A stretch of DNA of 64,000 nucleotides. Origin: Atlantibacter sp032062175 (GTDB taxonomy: Bacteria > Pseudomonadota > Gammaproteobacteria > Enterobacterales > Enterobacteriaceae). Under the pieces are notes generated by a model. The model was not told where the DNA came from and did not search any database. It worked only from the letters and a program-made list of their open reading frames with translations. This document shows positions 1 to 8,194 of this stretch, one piece after another. The stretch covers positions 1 through 64,000 of the forward strand of contig NZ_DAMBQK010000002.1 of NCBI RefSeq assembly GCF_032062175.1, written 5' to 3'. Position numbers and translations under genes: made by a program. Within the stretch, counting starts at the first letter, position 1. Every line of letters begins with the position of its first letter.

Positions 1-54
<54 letters not shown>

Positions 55-101
55 ACGGGGTAATGCTTTGTTAATCGCTTCCTGACCGGGAAGCGGGGCG
101 C

Positions 102-129
102 ATCATATCAAATGAAACGCCCCTGTAAA
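102..129 (-). promoter_or_regulatory. Promoter of the tRNA-Tyr gene
   Basis: On the minus strand a TTTACA -35 box (positions 124-129) is followed after 16 bases by a TATGAT -10 box (102-107). The next bases are a GC-rich discriminator (GCGCCCCGC), the hallmark of stringently controlled stable-RNA promoters. This matches the remembered E. coli tyrT promoter in layout. Confidence 0.85.
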
Positions 130-205
130 GCTTTCCTTTTTGGAAAATGTGCCGTTTGCGTACTTTTTACCCTTAACGATGGAAAGCTAATCAATACGTT
201 ACGGC

Positions 206-1048
206 TTAAAGCAGAATAGTACGGTTGCCGTAAACGAACACCCGCTGCGCCAGCACGTGGTACAGCGCACGGCTTAATACGTTTTTCTCAACGTCTCGGC
301 CAGCGCGCATCATATCTTCCGCCGTGTAGCTGTGATCCACATGAATCACGTCCTGCATAATGATCGGGCCTTCGTCGAGGTTGTCATTCACATAGTGCGC
401 CGTCGCACCGATGATTTTTACGCCGCGCTCATAGGCCTGATGATAGGGACGCGCGCCGATAAATGCCGGCAGGAACGAGTGGTGAATGTTGATAATCTGG
501 TTCGGGAAACGCGCCACAAATTCCGGCGTCAACACGCGCATATATTTCGCCAGTACCACGTAATCCGGCTGATATGATTCGATCGCTTCAGCCATCTTGT
601 CATCGTGCTCTTCGCGGGTCAGCCCTTCGTGGCTAACCAGTTGGAACGGAATGTCGAAACGCTCAACCAGAGTACGCAGTGTATCGTGGTTACCGATCAC
701 CGCAGCGATTTCTACATCGAGGCCGCCATAATTGGCTTTCATTAACAGATCGCCCAGACAGTGCGCTTCCTTAGTCACCAGAATCACCACCCGGCGGCGG
801 CCTGCAGGGTTTAACTCACGCAGCGAACCCGGCGGCAGCGCGCCGTCCAGATCGGCCAGCAGCGTGGCGTCGTTGAAAATACCTTCCAGCTCGGTACGCA
901 TGAAAAAGCGCCCGGTGCGATGATCGACAAACTCATTGTTCTGCACAATGTTCAGTTCGTGCTTGTAGCAAATATTGGTGATGCGCGCGATTAACCCTTT
1001 CTGATCCGGGCAGATGGTGCGCAGTACTTTACGTTGAATTGGTTGCAT
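206..1048 (-). CDS. purU: Formyltetrahydrofolate deformylase
   Basis: Hydrolyses 10-formyl-THF to formate and THF in the cytosol, supplying formate to PurT and balancing the one-carbon pool. The 280-residue protein has an N-terminal ACT regulatory domain (about residues 8-85; the family is activated by methionine and inhibited by glycine) and a C-terminal formyltransferase-fold domain (about 85-280). The catalytic region shows INIHHSFLP (His189-His190) and LDEGPII with Asp225, in the family positions. Length equals the E. coli enzyme. It sits beside tRNA-Tyr on the same strand and upstream of nothing else in its direction, so it is probably monocistronic. Confidence 0.96.
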   Translation of the reverse strand: MQPIQRKVLRTICPDQKGLIARITNICYKHELNIVQNNEFVDHRTGRFFMRTELEGIFNDATLLADLDGALPPGSLRELNPAGRRRVVILVTKEAHCLGDLLMKANYGGLDVEIAAVIGNHDTLRTLVERFDIPFQLVSHEGLTREEHDDKMAEAIESYQPDYVVLAKYMRVLTPEFVARFPNQIINIHHSFLPAFIGARPYHQAYERGVKIIGATAHYVNDNLDEGPIIMQDVIHVDHSYTAEDMMRAGRDVEKNVLSRALYHVLAQRVFVYGNRTILL

Positions 1049-1097
1049 TACCGGGGAAATCCTGTTGAGTGTCTGCTTATCGAGTGCTGTTAAGGCC

Positions 1098-1556
1098 TTA
1101 TTGCCCGCAACACTTTTTAAATTTTTTACCTGACCCGCACGGGCAGGGATCGTTACGTCCGAATTCAGGGCGCTGACCGTCTATATAATACCAGTGGCCG
1201 TTTTCGTACAAGAAACGCGAGCGTTCGATGATCGCGCCGTTGCGCTGGTTTTCACGATAACGCGCCACAAAGCTGACAAAGCCTTCGCTTTCACTGCGGC
1301 CCGCGGCCTCTTCAAAAATCGTCAGTCCCAGCCACTCCGTGCCCGCGAAACCGGCTTCAATATCGGCGCGGAACTCAGCGGCATGAACGGATGGATGCCA
1401 GGTTTTAACCAAATAATCCGCGTTCTTCGTCACAAAAGCACAATAACGAGACCGCATAAGCCGCGCTGGAGTGGGCGCCGCCACGTTTGCACTAATATAA
1501 GGCGCGCAACATAGGCTATACTCCAGAGCGCTGCCACAAGGACAAAGCTGCGACAA
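1098..1556 (-). CDS. ychJ: UPF0225 / SEC-C motif protein YchJ
   Basis: A 152-residue protein of the YchJ family with a cysteine motif at each end: CPCGSALEYSLCC near residue 5 and CPCGSGKKFKKCC at the C-terminus. The latter is a SEC-C type zinc-binding motif like that at the end of SecA. The middle is a cystatin-like/NTF2-type fold in family descriptions. The start codon is TTG, as I remember for the E. coli gene, and it gives the conserved MSQLCPCGS beginning. Cytosolic; function not established. It is divergent from the small ORF and rssB. Confidence 0.9.
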   Translation of the reverse strand: MSQLCPCGSALEYSLCCAPYISANVAAPTPARLMRSRYCAFVTKNADYLVKTWHPSVHAAEFRADIEAGFAGTEWLGLTIFEEAAGRSESEGFVSFVARYRENQRNGAIIERSRFLYENGHWYYIDGQRPEFGRNDPCPCGSGKKFKKCCGQ

Positions 1557-1668
1557 AGCGTGGCTCCTTGAATAAAAATAAACGGCGTTTATCGCCAGGC
1601 GGCTCTATGTTAACTGACTGGCAGCATTGATGCCATGCTGTGAAGAACCGGGGGAGCAATCGAGACGA

Positions 1669-1968
1669 ATGAGAGTAATATTCAGTGAACTGGCTAACAC
1701 CAGAAGAGTGGACTCGATTGATGCATTAACTGTTTTACGAAACACATTGTTATCAGAGACAGAGCCAACGCTCACACAGGCGGCGCGCCACTCCGGCGGA
1801 CCGCATTCCAACGATCCCAACGCCCGTCATCGTTCAAATCTCGCGCAGGTGCTTGCCTTCGCGCGGTTTTACCAGGCGTTTCGTCCATTTCTTCGGGATA
1901 TTCTGACAGGCGATAGCGGCTCGGGCATGCCACTATTTAACTATCGTCAGTCAGAGGTGCTCGCATGA
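1669..1968 (+). CDS. Possible small protein translationally coupled to rssB
   Basis: A 99-codon open frame from ATG 1669 ends with a TGA that overlaps the rssB start by four bases (ATGA), the usual sign of translational coupling. A purine-rich GGGGAG lies 12 bases before the ATG; a longer frame starts at TTG 1627. The second half (from about LAQVLAFARFYQAF on) uses codons typical of the host (GCG, CAG, CTG). I do not recognise the product. E. coli has rssA, a 301-residue patatin-like protein, in this place; nothing here resembles RssA, since no GxSxG or Asp-Gly motif is present. It may be a real small gene, a decayed remnant, or chance leader reading frame. Confidence 0.4.
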   Translation: MRVIFSELANTRRVDSIDALTVLRNTLLSETEPTLTQAARHSGGPHSNDPNARHRSNLAQVLAFARFYQAFRPFLRDILTGDSGSGMPLFNYRQSEVLA

Positions 1969-2978
1969 CCCAGCCCTTGTCAGGAAAAAAGATTCTTATC
2001 GTTGAGGACGAGCCGGTATTCCGCTCGTTGCTGGACTCCTGGTTGGCCTCTTTGGGTGCGATAACCACGGTTGCCGTCGACGGTGTAGAAGCCCTGGAAA
2101 AAATGAGCCTGTCCGTGCCGGACCTGCTGATTTGCGACCTCGCCATGCCGCGTATGAACGGGTTGAAGCTGGTTGAGCATGTGCGCAATGAAGGCCATCA
2201 ACTGCCGATTCTGGTCATTTCCGCGACCGAAAATATGTCCGATATTGCCAAAGCGCTGCGCCTGGGCGTTCAGGATGTGATTTTAAAACCGGTCAAGGAT
2301 TTAAACCGGCTGCGCGAAACGGTGTTTTCCTGCCTTTATCCCGCCATGTTTAATTCCCGCGTTGAGGAAGAGGAACGGTTATTCCAGGACTGGGACGCGT
2401 TGGTCAGCAATCCTCAGGCGGCGGCGACGCTACTCCAGGAATTGCAACCGCCGGTGCAACAAGTGATTTCCCATTGCCGGGTCAACTACCGTCAACTGGT
2501 CTCCGCCAATGAGCCAGGAATGGTGCTCGATATTGCACCACTTTCCGATCGCGACCTGGCATTTTATTGCCTCGATGTGACCCGCGCCGGAAATAACGGC
2601 GTACTGGCGGCATTATTATTACGCGCGCTGTTTAACGGGCTATTGCAGGAACAACTCTCTCGCCAGAAACAACGCTTGCCGGAGCTGGGGCATTTACTAA
2701 GGCAGGTTAATCAGTTGTTGCGCCAGGCGAATTTAACCGGCCAGTTTCCTTTATTAGTCGGTTACTACCATAGCGGATTAAAAAATCTGATATTAGTTTC
2801 TGCGGGTCTTAACGCAACGCTTAATACCGGTGAGCAACAAATTCAACTCAGCAACGGTGTCCCTTTAGGCACGTTGGGCAATACTTATTTAAATCAAATT
2901 AGCCAGCCGTGCGAAGCATGGCAGTGCCAGATTTGGGGGGCAGGCGGCCGTCTACGATTGATGCTGTCTGCGGAATAA
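1965..2978 (+). CDS. rssB: Response regulator RssB, adaptor for RpoS degradation
   Basis: RssB (Hnr, SprE) delivers the stationary-phase sigma factor RpoS to the ClpXP protease. The receiver domain covers about residues 8-125 with the acidic pair ED at 15-16, the phospho-acceptor Asp58 in LLICDLAMPRMNG and the conserved Lys108 in VILKP. The remainder (to 337) is the degenerate PP2C-like output domain that contacts RpoS. Length and Asp58 match E. coli. The gene starts inside the stop codon of the preceding small ORF and not behind rssA as in E. coli, so its transcription and translation may be controlled differently. Confidence 0.95.
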   Translation: MTQPLSGKKILIVEDEPVFRSLLDSWLASLGAITTVAVDGVEALEKMSLSVPDLLICDLAMPRMNGLKLVEHVRNEGHQLPILVISATENMSDIAKALRLGVQDVILKPVKDLNRLRETVFSCLYPAMFNSRVEEEERLFQDWDALVSNPQAAATLLQELQPPVQQVISHCRVNYRQLVSANEPGMVLDIAPLSDRDLAFYCLDVTRAGNNGVLAALLLRALFNGLLQEQLSRQKQRLPELGHLLRQVNQLLRQANLTGQFPLLVGYYHSGLKNLILVSAGLNATLNTGEQQIQLSNGVPLGTLGNTYLNQISQPCEAWQCQIWGAGGRLRLMLSAE

Positions 2979-3011
2979 CCGTTTGATTTAAAAATGCCAG
3001 AATGCTTTTCC

Positions 3012-3044
3012 TGCCGCGATGAACCCAGTGTTAATATCGCGGCA
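3012..3044 (+). repeat. Inverted repeat downstream of rssB
   Basis: TGCCGCGAT at 3012-3020 is repeated exactly in inverted form at 3036-3044, with a 15-base loop. It lies 34 bases after the rssB stop. No U-run follows, so it is a weak terminator candidate or an mRNA 3'-end stabilising hairpin rather than a clear Rho-independent terminator. Confidence 0.4.
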
Positions 3045-3178
3045 ACTTCTTCATATTAGTCCGAAATTGCCGCGCTTCGGCGTGTTCAGCCCCAACGACG
3101 TTTTTATGCTGATATACTCGAACGCGATATTTAATTGACGAACAAGTATAAAACTTGAACGGTTCAGGAGAAATTTAC

Positions 3179-4087
3179 ATGGCTGCCATTAATTCCAAAG
3201 TGAAAAAAGCAGTAATTCCGGTTGCGGGTCTGGGCACCCGTATGCTGCCTGCAACAAAGGCGATCCCAAAAGAAATGCTGCCTTTGGTTGATAAGCCCCT
3301 GATTCAATATGTAGTTAACGAATGTATCGCAGCCGGTATCACCGAGATTGTTCTGGTGACCCACTCTTCTAAAAACTCGATTGAAAACCATTTTGATACC
3401 AGTTTCGAACTGGAAGCCATGCTGGAAAAACGCGTTAAGCGTCAGTTGCTGGCAGAGGTGCAATCTATTTGCCCGCCGCACGTCACCATTATGCAGGTGC
3501 GTCAGGGTCTGGCGAAAGGTCTGGGCCACGCGGTTATGTGCGCTCATCCGGTAGTTGGCGACGAACCGGTCGCGGTGATCCTGCCGGACGTGATCCTGGA
3601 TGAATTCGAATCCGATCTGTCCCAGGATAACCTGGCGGAAATGATCCAGCGCTTTGATGAAACCGGTAATAGCCAAATCATGGTGGAGCCTGTTGAAGAC
3701 GTCACCGCCTATGGCGTGGTGGATTGCAAAGGCGTTGAACTTAGCCCTGGCGATAGCGTGCCGATGGTCGGCATCGTTGAGAAACCGAAAGCGAACGTGG
3801 CGCCTTCAAATCTGGCGGTAGTGGGTCGTTACGTGCTTGGCGCGGATATTTGGCCGCTGCTGGCGAAAACCCCTCCAGGCGCGGGCGACGAAATTCAGTT
3901 GACCGACTCCATTGCGATGCTGATGGATAAAGAAACCGTCGAAGCCTACCACATGAAAGGCAAAAGCCACGACTGCGGCAACAAACTCGGCTATATGCAG
4001 GCATTCGTTGAGTACGGTATTCGTCACAACACCCTGGGCGAGGAATTTAAAACCTGGCTTGAAGGCGCGGTCGGCATTAAGAAATAA
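3179..4087 (+). CDS. galU: UTP-glucose-1-phosphate uridylyltransferase
   Basis: Makes UDP-glucose from UTP and glucose-1-phosphate in the cytosol, feeding LPS core, capsule, trehalose, osmoregulated glucan and the neighbouring ugd product. The 302-residue protein starts with the nucleotidyltransferase signature GLGTRMLPATKAIPKEMLP (residues 17-35) and has the conserved LPDVILDE segment. Start ATG 3179 is chosen because AGGAG lies 8 bases upstream and it gives the E. coli-like MAAINSKVKKAV beginning. An in-frame upstream TTG at 3155 is not needed. It is followed after 23 bases by ugd, so the two probably share a transcript. Confidence 0.97.
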   Translation: MAAINSKVKKAVIPVAGLGTRMLPATKAIPKEMLPLVDKPLIQYVVNECIAAGITEIVLVTHSSKNSIENHFDTSFELEAMLEKRVKRQLLAEVQSICPPHVTIMQVRQGLAKGLGHAVMCAHPVVGDEPVAVILPDVILDEFESDLSQDNLAEMIQRFDETGNSQIMVEPVEDVTAYGVVDCKGVELSPGDSVPMVGIVEKPKANVAPSNLAVVGRYVLGADIWPLLAKTPPGAGDEIQLTDSIAMLMDKETVEAYHMKGKSHDCGNKLGYMQAFVEYGIRHNTLGEEFKTWLEGAVGIKK

Positions 4088-4110
4088 GTTTCTCACCGCA
4101 GGAAAATGCA

Positions 4111-5454
4111 ATGAAAGTAACCGTATTTGGTATTGGCTATGTTGGCCTGGTACAGGCAGCGGTGCTGGCGGAAGTCGGTCACGATGTGATGTGTATCGAT
4201 GTGGACGCGCAGAAAGTCGAGAACCTCAAACAGGGTATCATCCCTATTTTTGAGCCTGGCCTGACGCCGCTGGTAAAGAAAAATTATGAAGAAGGACGCC
4301 TTCATTTCAGCACCAATGCGAAAGAGGGTGTCGATCACGGGGTGATGCAGTTTATCGCCGTAGGTACGCCGCCGGATGAAGACGGCTCTGCCGATCTGAA
4401 ATATGTGACTGCCGTGGCGCGCACCATCGCTGAACATATGACGAATCACAAAGTTGTGCTGGATAAATCCACGGTGCCGGTCGGCACGGCGGATAAAGTG
4501 CGTAAAGTGATGGCTGACGCGCTGAAAGCGCGCGGCAGTGATTTGGGCTTTGATGTGGTTTCAAACCCCGAGTTCCTGAAAGAAGGCGCGGCGGTATCTG
4601 ACTGTATGCGTCCTGAGCGCATCGTGATCGGGACCGATAACAACGATGTGGTCGATCTGCTTCGTGAGCTATACGAGCCGTTTAACCGCAATCATGACCG
4701 CCTGATTTTAATGGATATCCGCAGCGCAGAGCTGACCAAGTATGCCGCTAACTGCATGCTGGCGACCAAAATCAGCTTTATGAACGAGATTTCCAACCTG
4801 GCGGAACGTCTGGGTGCGGATATTGAAAAAGTGCGCCAGGGGATTGGTTCTGATTCGCGCATCGGCTATCACTTCATCTATCCTGGCTGCGGCTATGGCG
4901 GCTCCTGCTTCCCGAAAGACGTACAGGCGCTGATCCGTACTGCGGAGCAGATTGGCTATGTACCGCGCATTCTGAAAGCGGTGGAAGAGGTCAATGAAGA
5001 TCAAAAGATGAAACTCCCTGAGTTCATTACCCGTCATTTCGGCGAGGATCTTCAGGGTAAAACCTTCGCGCTGTGGGGGCTGTCGTTCAAGCCAAACACC
5101 GATGATATGCGTGAAGCCTCCAGCCGTGTGTTGATGGAAGAACTCTGGAAGCGCGGGGCAGTCGTCCAGGCGTTCGATCCGGAAGCCATGGATGAAACGC
5201 AGCGGATTTATGGGCACCGCGCGGACTTACGTCTGATGGGCACCAAAGAAGCGGCGCTACAGGGTGCAGATGCGTTAGTCATTTGTACTGAATGGCAGGC
5301 TTTCCGGGCCCCGGATTTCGATACCATCAAAAAATCATTGAAACAACCGGTTATCTTTGACGGCCGTAATCTGTATGATCCTGTCAGGCTCGATAAGCGC
5401 GGCTTTGTTTATTATGCAATTGGCCGTGGAGCATCCATTAATATTGCAGAATAA
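4111..5454 (+). CDS. ugd: UDP-glucose 6-dehydrogenase (long form)
   Basis: Oxidises UDP-glucose with two NAD+ to UDP-glucuronate. The 447-residue protein begins with the Rossmann motif GIGYVGL (7-13), has the NPEFLKEG segment (152-159) and the active-site GCGYGGSCFPKD with catalytic Cys266. It is longer than the 388-residue E. coli Ugd of the cps/gnd region and appears to be a different subfamily, of the type common in pseudomonads and rhizobia. Eleven bases separate it from the epimerase gene, so the substrate can pass from GalU to Ugd to the epimerase. E. coli and Salmonella have hns directly after galU, so this gene is an addition to that backbone. Confidence 0.95.
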   Translation: MKVTVFGIGYVGLVQAAVLAEVGHDVMCIDVDAQKVENLKQGIIPIFEPGLTPLVKKNYEEGRLHFSTNAKEGVDHGVMQFIAVGTPPDEDGSADLKYVTAVARTIAEHMTNHKVVLDKSTVPVGTADKVRKVMADALKARGSDLGFDVVSNPEFLKEGAAVSDCMRPERIVIGTDNNDVVDLLRELYEPFNRNHDRLILMDIRSAELTKYAANCMLATKISFMNEISNLAERLGADIEKVRQGIGSDSRIGYHFIYPGCGYGGSCFPKDVQALIRTAEQIGYVPRILKAVEEVNEDQKMKLPEFITRHFGEDLQGKTFALWGLSFKPNTDDMREASSRVLMEELWKRGAVVQAFDPEAMDETQRIYGHRADLRLMGTKEAALQGADALVICTEWQAFRAPDFDTIKKSLKQPVIFDGRNLYDPVRLDKRGFVYYAIGRGASINIAE

Positions 5455-5465
5455 ATGAGGGTCAT

Positions 5466-6479
<1,014 letters not shown>

Positions 6480-6494
6480 TTACTGAACGTGAAT

Positions 6495-6524
6495 AAAAAA
6501 AATCCCGCCTGGGCGGGATTTTTT
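6495..6524. terminator. Bidirectional terminator between uge and hns
   Basis: AATCCCGCC and GGCGGGATT form a hairpin at 6501-6520, preceded by an A-run and followed by a T-run, so it can end both the rightward galU-ugd-uge transcript and the leftward hns transcript. Confidence 0.88.
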
Positions 6525-6540
6525 ATTGAGGATGGGAAAC

Positions 6541-6954
6541 TTACTCGTTGATCAGGAAATCGTCGAGTTGTTTGCCTTGCTCTTCGATAGCTTTTTTGAT
6601 TACTGCCGGCGTACGACCCTGGCCAGTCCAGGTTTTGCTTTCGCCGTTTTCATCGATATAGCTATATTTAGCCGGGCGAGCAGCACGTTTTGCTTTGGCA
6701 CCCGTTTTAACCGCAGCCATGCTGTTCAGTAATTCATTAGGATCAATACCGTCAGCAATCAGCATTTCACGATATTGCTGTAATTTACGAGTACGCTCTT
6801 CGATTTCAGCAGCAGCTGCGCTTTCTTCTTCGCGACGCTCAGATACAACAACTTCTAATTTTTCCAGCATTTCCTCAAGCGTTTCGAGGGTGCATTCTCT
6901 TGCCTGCGCACGAAGAGTACGGATGTTGTTCAGAATTTTAAGTGCTTCGCTCAT
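6541..6954 (-). CDS. hns: DNA-binding nucleoid protein H-NS
   Basis: Global silencer that binds curved, AT-rich DNA and bridges filaments. The 137-residue protein has the N-terminal coiled-coil oligomerisation region (residues 1-65, rich in Glu/Arg/Leu), a linker (AAVKTGAKAKRAARPAKY) and the C-terminal DNA-binding domain with the TWTGQGRTP loop that enters the minor groove. Length equals E. coli H-NS. It is divergent from tdk with a long AT-rich control region between them and convergent with the ugd-uge genes. Confidence 0.97.
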   Translation of the reverse strand: MSEALKILNNIRTLRAQARECTLETLEEMLEKLEVVVSERREEESAAAAEIEERTRKLQQYREMLIADGIDPNELLNSMAAVKTGAKAKRAARPAKYSYIDENGESKTWTGQGRTPAVIKKAIEEQGKQLDDFLINE

Positions 6955-6996
6955 TGTAGTAATCTCAAACTTATATTGGGGGGGTTTGTTGAGCTA

Positions 6997-7025
6997 ATAA
7001 TAGAGCCTTAATTTAATTTTCGCAA
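6997..7025 (-). promoter_or_regulatory. hns promoter
   Basis: On the minus strand TTGCGA (7020-7025) is separated by 17 bases from TATTAT (6997-7002), leaving a short leader before the hns ATG at 6954. The bases around it closely resemble the remembered E. coli hns promoter, including the C-rich stretch in the leader. Confidence 0.75.
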
Positions 7026-7460
7026 TAGGGCGAAATGTAAGGAATTCAAAATTACAGAATATATGTTAGCGGTTCTAAATATTGTCTGGGGCGTTTTTCT
7101 TGAACAACCGCACAAAAAAAGCGGGAGTAAGGTAAATTTCAGACAAAATATTGCGTATCGGATAACTAAACTACCGGCTTCGACAGGCCATTATTGCGGC
7201 CCCGCATTAATATCATCCTAATGTATTATGGAGTGGCGGATGATGGAAAAATCTAAGGTTTATAAATACATTTAGCGATGCGCTTAATGACGAGGTGTTA
7301 TTTGAAAAATACTTTCATTTCTTGGGGTTACGCTAATTTTATCATAATCGATTAACCCGCAGCGAACAAAAAATAAACGTGATTTCTTATATAATGACGA
7401 AGCGAGCGTAGCAGAAACCACCATGTCAATGGCCTGCCGCGCTGCCTTCACAGAAGAATA

Positions 7461-7469
7461 TGGTACAAT
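7461..7469 (+). promoter_or_regulatory. Candidate extended -10 promoter for tdk
   Basis: TGGTACAAT is an extended -10 motif (TG, one base, TACAAT at 7464-7469) about 43 bases before the tdk start codon. No good -35 box is seen at the matching distance, which extended -10 promoters can tolerate. Confidence 0.4.
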
Positions 7470-7511
7470 CACGCATGATAAAATTACATGACGAACGGAG
7501 TGATGCGGCGA

Positions 7512-8117
7512 ATGGCGCAACTATATTTTTACTACTCGGCAATGAATGCAGGTAAGTCTACCGCGCTACTTCAATCCTCGTGGAATTATCAGGAAAGAGG
7601 GATGAGGACGCTGGTCTACACCGCAGAGATTGATGACCGCTTCGGCATCGGTAAAGTCACTTCACGTATCGGCCTCTCATCGCCGTCACGGCTTTTTAAT
7701 CCCGGGACAGACTTATACGCGGATATTCATGCCGAACATCAGCGTGAGGCGATTCATTGCGTTCTGGTGGATGAAAGCCAGTTCCTGACCCGCGAGCAGG
7801 TGCATGCACTTTCCGAAGTGGTCGATAATTTGGATATTCCTGTGCTGTGTTACGGGTTACGCACCGATTTCCGTGGGGAATTATTTTGCGGAAGCCAATA
7901 TTTACTGGCCTGGTCCGATAAGCTGGTGGAGCTGAAAACGATTTGCTATTGCGGTCGTAAGGCCAGCATGGTGTTGCGTTTAGACCAGCACGGTAAGCCT
8001 TATAATGAAGGTGAACAGGTAGTGATAGGGGGCAATGAGCGTTACGTCTCGGTGTGCCGTAAGCATTATAAAATCGCTCTGGCGACAGGCTCTCTGAAAG
8101 AAATCCAGAATAAATAA
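7512..8117 (+). CDS. tdk: Thymidine kinase
   Basis: Phosphorylates thymidine (and deoxyuridine) with ATP in pyrimidine salvage. The 201-residue protein has the P-loop SAMNAGKST (residues 9-17), the Walker B-like VLVDESQF and the C-terminal zinc-binding cysteines (CYCGRK, and CRKHY near the end), as in type II thymidine kinases. Start ATG 7512 gives the conserved MAQLYFYYSAMNAGKS beginning, with GGAG 11 bases upstream; in-frame ATGs at 7488 and 7503 lack a properly spaced ribosome site. A bidirectional terminator separates it from adhE. Confidence 0.95.
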   Translation: MAQLYFYYSAMNAGKSTALLQSSWNYQERGMRTLVYTAEIDDRFGIGKVTSRIGLSSPSRLFNPGTDLYADIHAEHQREAIHCVLVDESQFLTREQVHALSEVVDNLDIPVLCYGLRTDFRGELFCGSQYLLAWSDKLVELKTICYCGRKASMVLRLDQHGKPYNEGEQVVIGGNERYVSVCRKHYKIALATGSLKEIQNK

Positions 8118-8148
8118 TGACTGTTGCCGTTACTGTTAAGTAACAAGA

Positions 8149-8179
8149 TAAAAAACCCGCCATCAAGGCGGGTTTTTTA
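8149..8179. terminator. Bidirectional terminator between tdk and adhE
   Basis: AAACCCGCC ATCAA GGCGGGTTT hairpin at 8153-8175, with an A-run before and a T-run after it, between the converging tdk and adhE genes. Confidence 0.87.
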
Positions 8180-8194
8180 TTATTGCCGTAACAA

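Larger units (their letters stand above)
6955..7511. other. hns-tdk divergent intergenic region
   Basis: 557 bases without a convincing gene. It is AT-rich, fits H-NS autoregulation by curved DNA, and holds the hns promoter at its left end and a candidate tdk promoter at its right end. A minus-strand open frame at 7284-7520 has no recognisable product and crosses the tdk start, so I do not call it. Confidence 0.6.

Noticed and set aside
7284..7520. 78-codon minus-strand frame in the hns-tdk interval
   Set aside because: Crosses the tdk start and looks like unconstrained control DNA.
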